Shown here one piece after another: positions 41,462 to 50,068 of a DNA stretch of 64,000 nt. The notes below the pieces were generated by a model, which saw nothing but the letters and a program-made list of their open reading frames with translations, did no database searches and had not been told where the DNA came from. Position 1 is the first letter of the stretch, and each line of letters starts with the position of its first letter. This DNA is from Piscinibacter sp. XHJ-5 (GTDB lineage Bacteria > Pseudomonadota > Gammaproteobacteria > Burkholderiales > Burkholderiaceae_C), in NCBI RefSeq assembly GCF_029855045.1, contig NZ_CP123228.1, positions 5,084,001 to 5,148,000 on the forward strand, in the 5' to 3' direction. The position numbers and the translations under genes were made by a program.

Positions 41462-43177
41462 ATGCCGACGCCTGACCTTCTGAACCCGGCACCGCCGACG
41501 GGGCTGCCAGACCCGGCCGTGCTGGCGCGGCTCGCCGGCGATTTCTTCGCGGCCATGCCCGGCTCGCCAGGCATCGCCGCGGCGGGCGGCGTGCCGCTGC
41601 CGGCCAACCCACAGCCACCCGGGATGTCGCCGCCGCCCGGCGCACTCGGACCTTCGACACCGTCCGCCGTGCCAGTCGGTGCGTTGCCGCCCGGCGCGAA
41701 CCTGCTGCCGCAATCGCCGCAAACGGCCGCCAACGGCTTCGCCTCGGCGCCATCGTTGTGGCCGCATGCAGTGGCGCCCAACGGCGTGCCCGACCTGCTG
41801 CTCGGTGCCGCGCCCGGCTACGACGGACGCCTCGGCAGCCACGCACTGGCCGCGCGGCACCCGGCGAGTGCGCCGTCCTTCTACTTCTTGTCGGAAGCAT
41901 CCGCGGCACACACGGGCGAAGGCCCCCGCTACAGCGTCGAGCGAGCCGCCGCGCAGCCGCCTTTCGATCTGCAGGCCATCCGCCGTGACTTCCCCATCCT
42001 GCGCGAGCGCGTCAACGGCCGGCCGCTCGTGTGGTTCGACAACGCGGCGACGACGCAGAAGCCGCAGGCGGTGATCGACCGACTTTCGCGCTTCTACTCG
42101 CACGAGAACTCGAACATCCATCGCGCCGCGCACGAACTCGCCGCGCGCGCAACCGATGCCTACGAAGGCGCACGCGAGTCGGTGAGGCGCTTCATCAACG
42201 CACGCGCAGTCGAGGAAATCGTGTTCGTGCGCGGCACCACCGAGGCCATCAACCTCGTGGCCAAGAGCTGGGGTGCGCAGAACATCCGCGAAGGTGACGA
42301 GATCGTCGTCTCGCATCTGGAGCACCACGCCAACATCGTGCCCTGGCAGCAGTTGTGTGCCGAGAAGGGCGCGACGCTGCGTGTGATCCCGGTCGATGAC
42401 AGCGGGCAGGTGCGTCTCGACGAATACCAGCGCCTGCTCAGCGAGCGCACGAAGCTGGTTGCGGTGACGCAGGTGTCCAATGCGCTGGGCACGGTGGTGC
42501 CGGTGAAGGAGATCGTCGCGCTGGCGCATCGCGCTGGCGCGAAGGCCCTCGTCGACGGGGCGCAGTCGGTATCGCATATGCGCGTGGACGTGCAGTCGCT
42601 CGATGCCGACTTCTTCGTGTTCTCCGGACACAAGATCTTCGGCCCCACCGGTATCGGCGCGCTCTACGGCAAGAGGGCGATCCTGGAGGAGATGCCTCCC
42701 TGGCAAGGCGGCGGCAACATGATCGCGGACGTGACCTTCGAGCGCACCGCCTATCACGGCGCACCGGCGCGCTTCGAAGCGGGCACCGGCAATATCGCTG
42801 ACGCGGTGGGCCTGGGTGCCGCGCTCGAATACGTGGAACGCATCGGCATCGAGGCCATCGGCCAGTACGAGCACGCACTGCTCGACTACGCGACGCAGCG
42901 CATGACGCCCATCGCGGGACTGCGCCTGGTCGGCACCGCCCGGGACAAGGCCAGCGTGCTGTCCTTCGTGCTCGAAGGCCATGCCACCGACGAGGTCGGC
43001 CGGGCACTCAACGAGGAAGGCATCGCAGTGCGCACCGGTCACCACTGTGCGCAGCCGATCCTGCGCCGCTTCGGCCTGGAGACCACGGTGCGGCCGTCGC
43101 TCGCCTTCTACAACACCTGCGAGGAGGTCGATCGGATGGTGGCTGTGGTCAGCGCTCTGGCACGCTCACGCCGCTGA
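41462..43177 (+). CDS. Encapsulated cysteine desulfurase (SufS-type) with disordered cargo-loading N-terminus
   Basis: A 571-residue protein. The C-terminal 400 residues are a group II, SufS-type cysteine desulfurase: FDNAATTQKPQAVIDRLSRF, THAT-like region NALGTVVPVKEIVALAHRAG, the PLP-binding lysine in VFSGHKIFGPTG (about residue 391), and the catalytic cysteine in VRTGHHCAQPIL (about residue 529). The first 165 residues are rich in Pro, Ala and Gly, predicted disordered, with short conserved islands (LPDPAVLARLAGDFFAAMPG; GVPDLLLG; PSFYFLSE). This is the layout of family 2A encapsulin cargo, in which that region is needed for loading. It releases sulfur from cysteine inside the shell. The gene is directly downstream of the shell gene. 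Confidence 0.95.
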   Translation: MPTPDLLNPAPPTGLPDPAVLARLAGDFFAAMPGSPGIAAAGGVPLPANPQPPGMSPPPGALGPSTPSAVPVGALPPGANLLPQSPQTAANGFASAPSLWPHAVAPNGVPDLLLGAAPGYDGRLGSHALAARHPASAPSFYFLSEASAAHTGEGPRYSVERAAAQPPFDLQAIRRDFPILRERVNGRPLVWFDNAATTQKPQAVIDRLSRFYSHENSNIHRAAHELAARATDAYEGARESVRRFINARAVEEIVFVRGTTEAINLVAKSWGAQNIREGDEIVVSHLEHHANIVPWQQLCAEKGATLRVIPVDDSGQVRLDEYQRLLSERTKLVAVTQVSNALGTVVPVKEIVALAHRAGAKALVDGAQSVSHMRVDVQSLDADFFVFSGHKIFGPTGIGALYGKRAILEEMPPWQGGGNMIADVTFERTAYHGAPARFEAGTGNIADAVGLGAALEYVERIGIEAIGQYEHALLDYATQRMTPIAGLRLVGTARDKASVLSFVLEGHATDEVGRALNEEGIAVRTGHHCAQPILRRFGLETTVRPSLAFYNTCEEVDRMVAVVSALARSRR

Positions 43178-43273
43178 GGCGTACCCGATGATGGAAGCAT
43201 CGCGCTGGCGGTCGCGTCCTTGCTCATCTTGTGGATCACGCCGCGCTGGAGCTACCGGCCGAGCGGCGCATGA
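43178..43273 (+). pseudogene. Possible membrane-protein tail after the desulfurase gene
   Basis: Directly after, and in frame with, the desulfurase stop, 31 codons read SIALAVASLLILWITPRWSY followed by RPSGA and a TGA at 43271-43273. The sequence looks like the last membrane helix of a transporter. There is no start and no further helix, so it is at best a remnant. It could be chance; the hydrophobic run is the only support. Confidence 0.25.
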
Positions 43274-43288
43274 CCACGGATCGTCTCG

Positions 43289-44122
43289 TCAGAACGGCCG
43301 ATCGCCGAGGATCGTGGCGCGGTGCATCACCCGGCGGTGCGGCAGGTAGTCTGCGGTGGCGTAGTGCTGCGTCAGACGGTTGTCCCAGAACGCGAGATCG
43401 TGCGGCTTCCAGCGCCAGCGCACCGTGAACTCGGGCCTGGCGGCGTGCCGCGTCAGCAGGCCCAGCAGCGCGTCGCTCTCCGCCTTGTCGAGCTCCACGA
43501 TGCGGCTGGTGAAGCCCTCGTTGACGAACAGACCACGCCGACCGCTCGCAGGGTGCGTTCGCACCACCGGGTGCCGCACGGGCGGGTGCTTGTCCCGCGC
43601 CGCCTCCCAGCGCATGCGTTCCTGGGGCGTGCGCGCGAAGCGCCAGGCCGGGAAGGACTGCAGGAAGTCGTGCTCCGCATGCAGGGGGTCGATGAAGGCG
43701 CGCAGCGGCGCGGACAGGGCTTCATAGGCCGCGATCCCGCTGGACCACAGGGTGTCCCCGCCCAGCGGCGGCAGCAGCTGCGCCGATAGCAATGCCCCCA
43801 TCGGCGGTGTCTCGATGAAGGTGACGTCGGTGTGCCAGTTGTCGTTGTCCGGCGGATTGTCCAGGCTGGTGTCCAGCAGGATGATCTCCGGCACGTCGGG
43901 GTGCTGCGGATAGACCGGGTGGATGTGCAGGTCGCCGAAACGCGCCGCGAAGTCGCGCTGCTGTCGCGCAGTGACCGGTTGATTCTCGAAGAACAGCACG
44001 TGATGCTTCAGCAGCGCGGCATGCAAGGCTTCGCGGTCGTCCTCGTGCAGCGGTCGCGTCAGCGTCAGCCCGCTGACGATGGCGCCAATGACCGGGCCCA
44101 GGGGTTCGATCTGCAAAGCCAT
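43289..44122 (-). CDS. tauD: Taurine dioxygenase (TauD)
   Basis: A 277-residue Fe(II)/2-oxoglutarate dioxygenase: N-terminus [20 protein letters not shown], iron ligands in [15 protein letters not shown] and in the C-terminal [10 protein letters not shown] with the nearby 2-oxoglutarate arginine, plus [20 protein letters not shown]. The intact C-terminus contrasts with the frameshifted paralogue at 21281. It hydroxylates taurine or a related alkanesulfonate, releasing sulfite and an aldehyde. It is the last gene of a minus-strand tauABCD operon (46790 to 43289), two bases after tauC. Confidence 0.93.
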   Translation of the reverse strand: MALQIEPLGPVIGAIVSGLTLTRPLHEDDREALHAALLKHHVLFFENQPVTARQQRDFAARFGDLHIHPVYPQHPDVPEIILLDTSLDNPPDNDNWHTDVTFIETPPMGALLSAQLLPPLGGDTLWSSGIAAYEALSAPLRAFIDPLHAEHDFLQSFPAWRFARTPQERMRWEAARDKHPPVRHPVVRTHPASGRRGLFVNEGFTSRIVELDKAESDALLGLLTRHAARPEFTVRWRWKPHDLAFWDNRLTQHYATADYLPHRRVMHRATILGDRPF

Positions 44123-44124
44123 GG

Positions 44125-44988
44125 TCAGGCGCGGCCCTTCCAGGGCACCAGTTGACTTTCGATCCGACGCATCAGCAGGTCGAACAGCCAGGCCACCGTG
44201 CCGATGACCAGGATGCCCATCACGACGATGTCGGTGCGCAGGAAGTTGGACGCATTCAGCACCATCTGACCCAGGCCGAGCGAGGCCGCCACCATCTCGG
44301 CCGCCACCAGCGTGGTCCAGCCGAAGCCGATCGCGATGCGCATGCCGACCAGGATGTCCGGCAGCGCGGCGGGCAGGATGACGTGCCGCACCACCTGCCA
44401 GCGGCTGGCCCCCATGGAGGCGGCGGCCTGCAGCTGCTCGGCCGATGCGCCGCGCATGCCCGCGCGGGCGGCCAGGGCCAGCGGGGCGAAGCAGCTCAGG
44501 TAGATCAGCAGCACCTTCGGCGCCTCGTCGATGCCCAGCCAGATGATGATCAGCGGCAGGTACGACAGCGGCGGCAGCGGCCGGTAGAACTCCAGCGGCG
44601 GATCGGCAATGCCCCGCACCACGCGCGACATGCCCATCGCGATCCCCAGCGGCACCGCAGTGACGCAGGCGAGCCCGAAGGCCGAGAACACGCGCCAGAG
44701 GCTGGCCGCGAGGTGCTGCCACAGCGGCTTGTCGTTGGCGCGGCCCGAGAGGTAGTCGATGAACTGCGCAGCCACGGCCTGCGGCGAAGGCAGGAAAAGC
44801 GGCTTGACCCAACCCGCGTTCGTCACCACGAACCACAGCAGCAGGAGCGCCAGCACCGTGCCCAGGCTGATGCCGGCGCTGGGCCCCTCGCCGGGCGCAC
44901 CGAAGGCGCTCGTGCGAGGCGGGGCGGCGGGCACGCCCGGCGACGCCGCGCCGAGTGGCGCTTCGGACAGCGCGCGGACCTCAGACAT
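44125..44988 (-). CDS. tauC: Taurine-type ABC transporter permease
   Basis: A 287-residue inner-membrane permease with a proline/alanine-rich soluble N-terminus of about 35 residues, about six helices, the EAA coupling loop ([20 protein letters not shown]) and the [20 protein letters not shown] segment shared by TauC/SsuC proteins. The ATG at 44988 overlaps the tauB stop by eight bases; a GTG at 45000 is a longer alternative. It forms the importer with TauA and TauB. Confidence 0.92.
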   Translation of the reverse strand: MSEVRALSEAPLGAASPGVPAAPPRTSAFGAPGEGPSAGISLGTVLALLLLWFVVTNAGWVKPLFLPSPQAVAAQFIDYLSGRANDKPLWQHLAASLWRVFSAFGLACVTAVPLGIAMGMSRVVRGIADPPLEFYRPLPPLSYLPLIIIWLGIDEAPKVLLIYLSCFAPLALAARAGMRGASAEQLQAAASMGASRWQVVRHVILPAALPDILVGMRIAIGFGWTTLVAAEMVAASLGLGQMVLNASNFLRTDIVVMGILVIGTVAWLFDLLMRRIESQLVPWKGRA

Positions 44989-45769
44989 GCGCCGGCTCAC
45001 GCTGATGGATGAGGCCCAGCACCTCCTCGCGCAACGCGATGAACCCGGGCGACGATTTTTCGCGCCGGGCGTCGCCGTGCTGCAGGAAGCGGCGCGAGAA
45101 AGGCAGGTCGTCGAAATGCCGCACGATGCGCCCCGGCCGCGGGCTCATCACGACCAGCCGTGTGCCGAGGAACAGGGCTTCCTCGACCGAGTGCGTGATG
45201 AAGAACACCATGCTGCGCGCCCCGGCCCAGGCACGCAGCAAGGTCTCCTGGACCGTTTCGCGGGTGAAGGCGTCGAGCCCGCCCATCGGCTCGTCCATCA
45301 GCAGCACGGCCGGATCGTTGGCCAGCGCGCGCGCGATGCCGACGCGCTGCTGCATGCCGCCCGACAGTTCCCACACCGCGCGATCGCCCTGGCCGGCCAG
45401 CCCGACGAGCGCCAGCTTCTCGTCCGCCAGAAGCTCGCGCGCGGTGCGCTCGACGCCGCGCAGCCGCAAGCCCAGCGCCACGTTGTCGCGCACGTTCAGC
45501 CATGGCATCAGCGCGTGCTTCTGGAACACCACGCCGCGCTCGGCGCCCGGACCGGTGACCGGCTGACCGTCGAGCAGCACCTGGCCGTCCGTGGGCGGCA
45601 GAAAGCCGGCGATGCAGTTCAGCAGCGTGGTCTTGCCGCATCCCGACGCACCGACCGCAACGACGAAGTCGTCGTCCTGCATGGACAGGTTCAAGGGCGC
45701 CAGGGCCTGGAGGCGGCCGCCGGGAACGGCGTAATGCACGGTCACCGCGCGGATCTCGAGGGTGCGCAT
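44981..45769 (-). CDS. tauB: Taurine-type ABC transporter ATPase
   Basis: A 262-residue ATPase: Walker [38 protein letters not shown], signature [15 protein letters not shown], Walker [16 protein letters not shown], and the switch histidine in [13 protein letters not shown]. The V-Y-A-V/P-G-G-x-x-x-ALAPLNL N-terminus matches TauB. It lies between tauA (ten-base gap) and tauC (overlap). Confidence 0.94.
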   Translation of the reverse strand: MRTLEIRAVTVHYAVPGGRLQALAPLNLSMQDDDFVVAVGASGCGKTTLLNCIAGFLPPTDGQVLLDGQPVTGPGAERGVVFQKHALMPWLNVRDNVALGLRLRGVERTARELLADEKLALVGLAGQGDRAVWELSGGMQQRVGIARALANDPAVLLMDEPMGGLDAFTRETVQETLLRAWAGARSMVFFITHSVEEALFLGTRLVVMSPRPGRIVRHFDDLPFSRRFLQHGDARREKSSPGFIALREEVLGLIHQREPAHV

Positions 45770-45779
45770 CGGGAGATGC

Positions 45780-46790
45780 CTAGTTGGCGAGCGCCTTCTC
45801 GATGTACTGCGTCGTCACGAAGCCCCGGTAGTCCGCCTTCACCTCCTGCACGCGGCCCTGCTCCTTCAGGAACACCGCCGTGTTGGCCAGCGCCTTCGCG
45901 GCGCCGCCGCCCAGCCACGTCGGCGAAAGCTGCTCCTGCAGCGACGGGAAGCGGTACAGCGCGATGGCGGCCGGCACGTCCTTCGGGTCGGCCTTGCTCC
46001 ACTTGGCGATCGCCTTGATCTGCGGCGTCTCGGCGGTCCACCTCGCGCCCTGGGTGCGGTAGGTCTCGTCGGCGCGCGCCAGCGCCTTCACCAACGCGAC
46101 AAGGAACGACTCATGCTGCGCCGCCCATTTCGCATTGACGATCAGGCCGTCGAAGGTGGGATGGCCCTGCTTGCCGATGGCGCCGGACGTGGCGATGACC
46201 TTGCCGCCGGCCTTGGCCCTGGACAGCGCCGGATCCCAGACGAAGGTGGCGTCGATGTCGCCGCGCTCCCAGGCGGCCGCGATCTCGGGCGGCCGCAGGT
46301 TCAGCACGTTGACGTCCTTCGGGTCCACACCTTCCTGCTTCAGGCCCACCAGGAGCTGGTAGTGCGAGGTGGAGACGAACGGCGTCGCCACCTTCTTGCC
46401 CTTGAGGTCCTTCCAGCCATTGATGCCGCTGCCGTTGCGCGCCACCAGCGCCTCGGCGTCGGCGATGTCGTCCAGGATCCAGAACAGACGGACGTCCTGG
46501 CCCTGGCTGGCCGCAGCGGCGATGGGGCTGGACCCCGCTTCGCCGATTTGCACTTCGCCCGAGGCCATCGCACGGATGACATCGCCGCCGCCGCCGAACT
46601 GGCGCCAGTTGATCTTGTAGCCGGTGCTCCTCTCCAGTTCCCCCGACTCGATGAGGGTGCGCAACGGCACCAGCATGTCCTGATAGGCGAAGGTCACCTC
46701 CTTGGTCTGGGCCATCAGGGCGGTGGACACCAGCAGCGTCGAAGCCGCAAACAAGCGCGCAAGCGAGGACAGGATCGAACGGGAGGTCAT
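45780..46790 (-). CDS. tauA: Taurine ABC transporter substrate-binding protein
   Basis: A 336-residue periplasmic binding protein with signal peptide ending STALMAQ. TauA landmarks: [80 protein letters not shown], and [20 protein letters not shown]. It captures taurine or similar sulfonates for TauBC and is the first gene of the operon. Together with TauD it gives a second complete sulfonate system besides that at 21281-24835. Confidence 0.94.
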   Translation of the reverse strand: MTSRSILSSLARLFAASTLLVSTALMAQTKEVTFAYQDMLVPLRTLIESGELERSTGYKINWRQFGGGGDVIRAMASGEVQIGEAGSSPIAAAASQGQDVRLFWILDDIADAEALVARNGSGINGWKDLKGKKVATPFVSTSHYQLLVGLKQEGVDPKDVNVLNLRPPEIAAAWERGDIDATFVWDPALSRAKAGGKVIATSGAIGKQGHPTFDGLIVNAKWAAQHESFLVALVKALARADETYRTQGARWTAETPQIKAIAKWSKADPKDVPAAIALYRFPSLQEQLSPTWLGGGAAKALANTAVFLKEQGRVQEVKADYRGFVTTQYIEKALAN

Positions 46791-46949
46791 GGGTTCACCG
46801 AGAGTGGGAGCGAGGGATGCTATGTCGCACCGCCCGTTGGCCCAAGCGCGGAAATCGAAGATGCTTCTTCGCAGCCTCGTCCCGAGCGCATCAGGGCGAT
46901 CCGCGCGGGCTTCTGGGTGAGCTCATGGATCGTGTGCGGCAGAGACAGG

Positions 46950-47140
46950 ACCTTCATGTCCCGACCAGTGGCCCATCAGATGAAGGCCGGAGCCGGCGTC
47001 GCATATGAACGTCAAGTGCGCGCCGGCATCGGATAGCGACACGGAGGCGGACGGGTGCACCAGCAGCTTCGCGACCGCGTCCTCATCCCGAGTTGAGCAG
47101 CATCGCGGTGAACTCGGTCTCGAGGTCCTCGGAACAGCGT
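46950..47140 (-). pseudogene. N-acyl-D-amino-acid deacylase (amidohydrolase) remnant
   Basis: Two minus-strand frames join at about 47088. The upstream frame reads EDLETEFTAMLLNSG, and after the shift the text continues DEDAVAKLLVHPSASVSLSD followed by AGAHLTFICDAGSGLHLMGH. The L-x-HP-x-x-x-x-LSDAGAH-x-x-x-x-CDA core is the conserved metal-binding segment of D-aminoacylase/N-acyl-D-amino-acid deacylases. Everything before and after is missing, so it is a dead internal fragment of a roughly 500-residue enzyme. The remaining bases of 46791-47253 hold no other gene. Confidence 0.6.
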
Positions 47141-47253
47141 CGCGCAGTCCATCGTCGAGGGCGTGCGCGGTCAGCACGCCGTGGACGGCGGCATGGTCCT
47201 CGTCTGACGGGGACAACAGTTGGGAGGCGCGCGGCCGCCGGCGTCGCGTGTCC

Positions 47254-48180
47254 TCAGCGCGCCAGAACGAAGGCGTCGATCCCGTGCACCAGGCGCTGAG
47301 CGAGCCGGCCGCTCCTGAGCCGATCGAGCCACCACGTCATCGCGCGGCCTTCCTGGTCCCCTCGCCATGCCAGGTAGAGCATGTTCGGTTCACGCGGATC
47401 AGCGGTGCGCTTCGACACCAACTCGCCGCGATCGAGCAGCGACTTCACCCGTCGCGCAGGCAGCCAGCCCACGCCGAGACCGTCGCGTTGCGCAAGGATC
47501 TTGGCCCGCATTGTCGGCACGGCCAGCGCCGCTTGCCCTCCTAGAACGCCGTAGGCCCGCCCTTGGCTGCGACGGGACGAATCACTCACGACGACCGCGC
47601 GGTGCTCGGCGATGACCTCGCGCTCGAGCGGCTCCTGAGCCCCAACCAGGGGATGCCGGGCGGAGACGGCGAAGACCCACTCCATGACACCCAACTCGTG
47701 CCAGCCGAGCTTCGGAATGGCGGGCGGCTCGTTGGTGGCACCGATCACGATGTCCGCGCGACCGTCCAGCAATGCCTCCCAAGTGCCGCCCAGGACCTCA
47801 TGCGTGATTCGCAACGACACACCCGAGCGAAGGGCATCGAAGTCCCGGATCACTGGCAGCAGCGTCTCGAACTCGAGGAGCTCGTCGGTGACTATCCAAA
47901 GGCGGTCCTCCCAGCCGCTCGCGACTTGCTTGACGCGTTGAGTCAGGCGCGCCACGTCCTGACTGAGACGCGCCGCCTCGTGCGCCAACAGCTGTCCTGC
48001 CGGCGTCAACTGAAGCCGATATCGGCGCCGATCGAACAGCAACGCATCGAAGCGCGTCTCGAGTTGACGTGCCGCATGCGAGACGGTCGAAGGCGCCTTG
48101 CCGAGACGCGCTGCGGCGCGCGAAAGGCTCCCGCTCTCCTTGATCGCTTCGAGCAGCTCCAGCTCTTCATCGGACAGCAT
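47254..48180 (-). CDS. LysR-family transcriptional regulator
   Basis: A 308-residue LysR protein: helix-turn-helix at residues 1-60 (LLEAIKESGSLSRAAARLGK, APSTVSHAARQLETRFDALL) and an effector domain with VSLRITHEVLGGTWEALLDG, ADIVIGATNEPPAIPKLGWH and LAQRDGLGVGWLPARRV, as in the CbI/YhaJ-like subgroup. It is divergent from the SDR gene at 48332, with a conserved direct repeat in the shared promoter region, so it probably controls that gene and itself. Confidence 0.93.
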   Translation of the reverse strand: MLSDEELELLEAIKESGSLSRAAARLGKAPSTVSHAARQLETRFDALLFDRRRYRLQLTPAGQLLAHEAARLSQDVARLTQRVKQVASGWEDRLWIVTDELLEFETLLPVIRDFDALRSGVSLRITHEVLGGTWEALLDGRADIVIGATNEPPAIPKLGWHELGVMEWVFAVSARHPLVGAQEPLEREVIAEHRAVVVSDSSRRSQGRAYGVLGGQAALAVPTMRAKILAQRDGLGVGWLPARRVKSLLDRGELVSKRTADPREPNMLYLAWRGDQEGRAMTWWLDRLRSGRLAQRLVHGIDAFVLAR

Positions 48181-48215
48181 GTTCGGCTCCTCCCGACGAG
48201 GTCGGCGAAATCATC

Positions 48216-48274
48216 GTACGGCAACACGTTCGACCAACCCGCACATGTTCATCGCGACGGTGGTACGGCAAGAC
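48216..48274. promoter_or_regulatory. Direct repeats in the LysR-SDR divergent region
   Basis: GTACGGCAACAC (48216-48227) and GTACGGCAAGAC (48263-48274) match in 11 of 12 bases and are 47 bases apart, about four to five helical turns. They are the only repeated words in the 151-base divergent region and are reasonable binding sites for the LysR protein. Confidence 0.45.
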
Positions 48275-48331
48275 ACCGCCGACCTTTCACCATGACGTCA
48301 CGGCATCGGCCGCAACCAACTGGAGAAAGTC

Positions 48332-49081
48332 ATGAATCGTTTTGAAGGCAAGTCCGTTCTCGTCACCGGCGGCAGCAGCGGCATCGGATTCGCAGCCGCG
48401 CAGGCTTTCCTCGCCGAAGGCGCTCGCGTTGTCATCACCGGCCGCGATGCCGCCGCACTCGACAGCGCAAAGGCGCAGCTCAGCGGCAAGGTCGTTGTTG
48501 TCCGCAACGACGCCGGCAACATCGGCGCAGCCAACGAGCTTGCCAAAGACATTGCAGCGCAGGGCATCAGCCTCGACGCCGTGTTCATCAACGCCGGCGC
48601 GGCCAAGTTCGCCAGCTTCACCGACGTTGACGAAGCACTGTGGGACCAGACGTTCGACACCAACGTCAAGGGCGCCTACTTCCAGATCCAGGCGCTGCTG
48701 CCGCTGCTGAACCGCGGCGCCTCGATCGTGCTCAATGGATCGATCAACGCTCACATTGGCATGCCGAGCAGCTCGGTGTACGCAGCCAGCAAGGCAGCGC
48801 TGATCTCGCTCGCCAGGACGCTGTCGGCCGAGCTTCTGCCGCGGGGCGTGCGTGTCAACGTGATCAGCCCGGGCCCGATCGCGACGCCGCTGTACGGGAA
48901 GCTGGGCTTCGACGCCGCCACCCTCGAAACCATGGCCGCGCAGATCCAGAGCCAGGTTCCCCTGGGCCGCTTCGGCACGCCGGCGGAACTGGCGTCGACC
49001 GTGCTGCATCTTTCGGCACCCGAGTCTGCGTTCATCGTCGGCGCCGAGATCATCGTCGACGGCGGCATGAGCCAACTCTGA
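48332..49081 (+). CDS. Short-chain dehydrogenase/reductase
   Basis: A 249-residue classical SDR: TGGSSGIGFAAAQAFLAEGA cofactor motif, INAG (NNAG equivalent), catalytic serine in SIVLNGSINAHIG and Y-x-x-x-K in VYAASKAALI, followed by NVISPGPIATPL and a DGG end. The cofactor loop with VVITGRD favours NADP(H). It is divergent from the LysR gene. The substrate is not readable; relatives act as broad-range ketone/alcohol reductases and are often induced by electrophiles. Confidence 0.92.
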   Translation: MNRFEGKSVLVTGGSSGIGFAAAQAFLAEGARVVITGRDAAALDSAKAQLSGKVVVVRNDAGNIGAANELAKDIAAQGISLDAVFINAGAAKFASFTDVDEALWDQTFDTNVKGAYFQIQALLPLLNRGASIVLNGSINAHIGMPSSSVYAASKAALISLARTLSAELLPRGVRVNVISPGPIATPLYGKLGFDAATLETMAAQIQSQVPLGRFGTPAELASTVLHLSAPESAFIVGAEIIVDGGMSQL

Positions 49082-49143
49082 TTCGAGAACCGGCCGCTGC
49101 CAGGCCTCAGGGGCGGTAGCCCCGGATCGCTCGATCGGTCGAC

Positions 49144-49184
49144 GCTGAGCTGACCCCACCGCACGGGGTCGGGCCCGGCTCAGC
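49144..49184. terminator. Stem-loop after the SDR gene, possible terminator
   Basis: Outer arms GCTGAG/CTCAGC and inner arms GACCCC/GGGGTC form an interrupted stem 63 bases after the SDR stop and 82 bases before the next start. No T-tract follows. It may end the SDR transcript. Confidence 0.35.
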
Positions 49185-49266
49185 GGGCGATGTCACCGCT
49201 CGGGTTGCGGCGAAAGCTAGAGCTTCTGGCTCGCCTGCGCGAGCACAACGAAGACACGAGATCCCG

Positions 49267-49704
49267 ATGGAAAGCCTTGAACATCCGAACTCCCGCCGCG
49301 CAACGATGCTTGCGCTTCTCAGCGGTGCCATGGCCCTGGCCCCCGCCCGTTCGCAATCCGCGAACGGGACGCCCGGGAGGAACACCGAGATCGTCTCGTT
49401 CGTGGTCTACATCCCGATCAAGCGCAGCGCGAAGGTGCATGGCCGCAAGATGCTGCTGGACGTCATCGCCGCCATGTCGAGCGAGCCGGATTTCGTGAAC
49501 ACCTGGGTCCATCAACAGATGGACGACGAGGACACGATCGTCGTGTACGAGACGTGGGCCTGCTCACGCGAGCACTTTCTCGCACACCATCTGAAGAAGC
49601 CATATCGGCAAGCCTACGAAGCGGCGCTGCCGGACTTGCTGTCCGCCGAGCGGCGCATCATCTTCCTCGAGCAGATCGCGGCGTATCCGCAGCGACGTGG
49701 TTGA
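49267..49704 (+). CDS. Exported antibiotic-biosynthesis-monooxygenase-fold protein
   Basis: A 145-residue protein. Residues 1-32 look like a signal sequence (RRATMLALLSGAMALAPARS), with a twin-arginine-like start. The rest is a dimeric ferredoxin-like (ABM/quinol monooxygenase) domain: FVVYIPIKRSAKVHGRKMLL, TWVHQQMDDEDTIVVYETWA and FLAHHLKKPYRQAYEAALPD. ABM proteins modify quinones or simply bind small molecules without a cofactor. Export is unusual but known for periplasmic members. It stands alone after the SDR gene, with a weak ribosome-binding site. Confidence 0.75.
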   Translation: MESLEHPNSRRATMLALLSGAMALAPARSQSANGTPGRNTEIVSFVVYIPIKRSAKVHGRKMLLDVIAAMSSEPDFVNTWVHQQMDDEDTIVVYETWACSREHFLAHHLKKPYRQAYEAALPDLLSAERRIIFLEQIAAYPQRRG

Positions 49705-49790
49705 GGCCTGCGCACAGTCCGACTGCGCCATCGCCTGACTCGGCGGAGTCCTGAACGAGGCTGTCGCGCAGTGCCTGCCGGACCCGTCGC

Positions 49791-49889
49791 TTAGAGCAGC
49801 AACTGCGCGGCCTGCCGTCCCATCTGGTTCACGTCGATGCGGACCGTAGTCAGCGGCGGCTCGATGAGGTCGAGCAAGCGCATCTCGTT
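49791..49889 (-). pseudogene. LacI/GalR-family regulator, C-terminal remnant
   Basis: The minus-strand frame ends LLDLIEPPLTTVRIDVNQMG then RQAAQLLL and a TAA at 49791-49793. The L-x-x-L-x-PPLTTVR-x-x-x-x-x-MG-x-x-A-x-x-L-L pattern is the C-terminus of LacI-type regulators. Upstream the frame continues open to 50063, but the residues no longer match the family, and pieces in another frame suggest decay. No DNA-binding domain remains. The rest of 49705-50068 shows no gene. Confidence 0.6.
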
Positions 49890-50068
49890 GTGACTTGTCG
49901 TCCGGCACGCAGAGATCGATGATCGAGTCGCCCCACTGTCAGTTGACGAAGCGCCGATTGTGGCGGTGTGCCGCGGGAGCGGTTGTCGAAAGCCTTCGAG
50001 AGCGAGCGCACAGGCGGCTCGATCCGCCATCGAAGAAAAGAGCCTCGCTGCGCTCGCAGGCAACGGCG

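Noticed and set aside
43289-44836. A 515-residue fusion of a permease-like text and TauD
   Set aside because: The N-terminal half is an out-of-frame reading of tauC; the true TauD start is the ATG at 44122.
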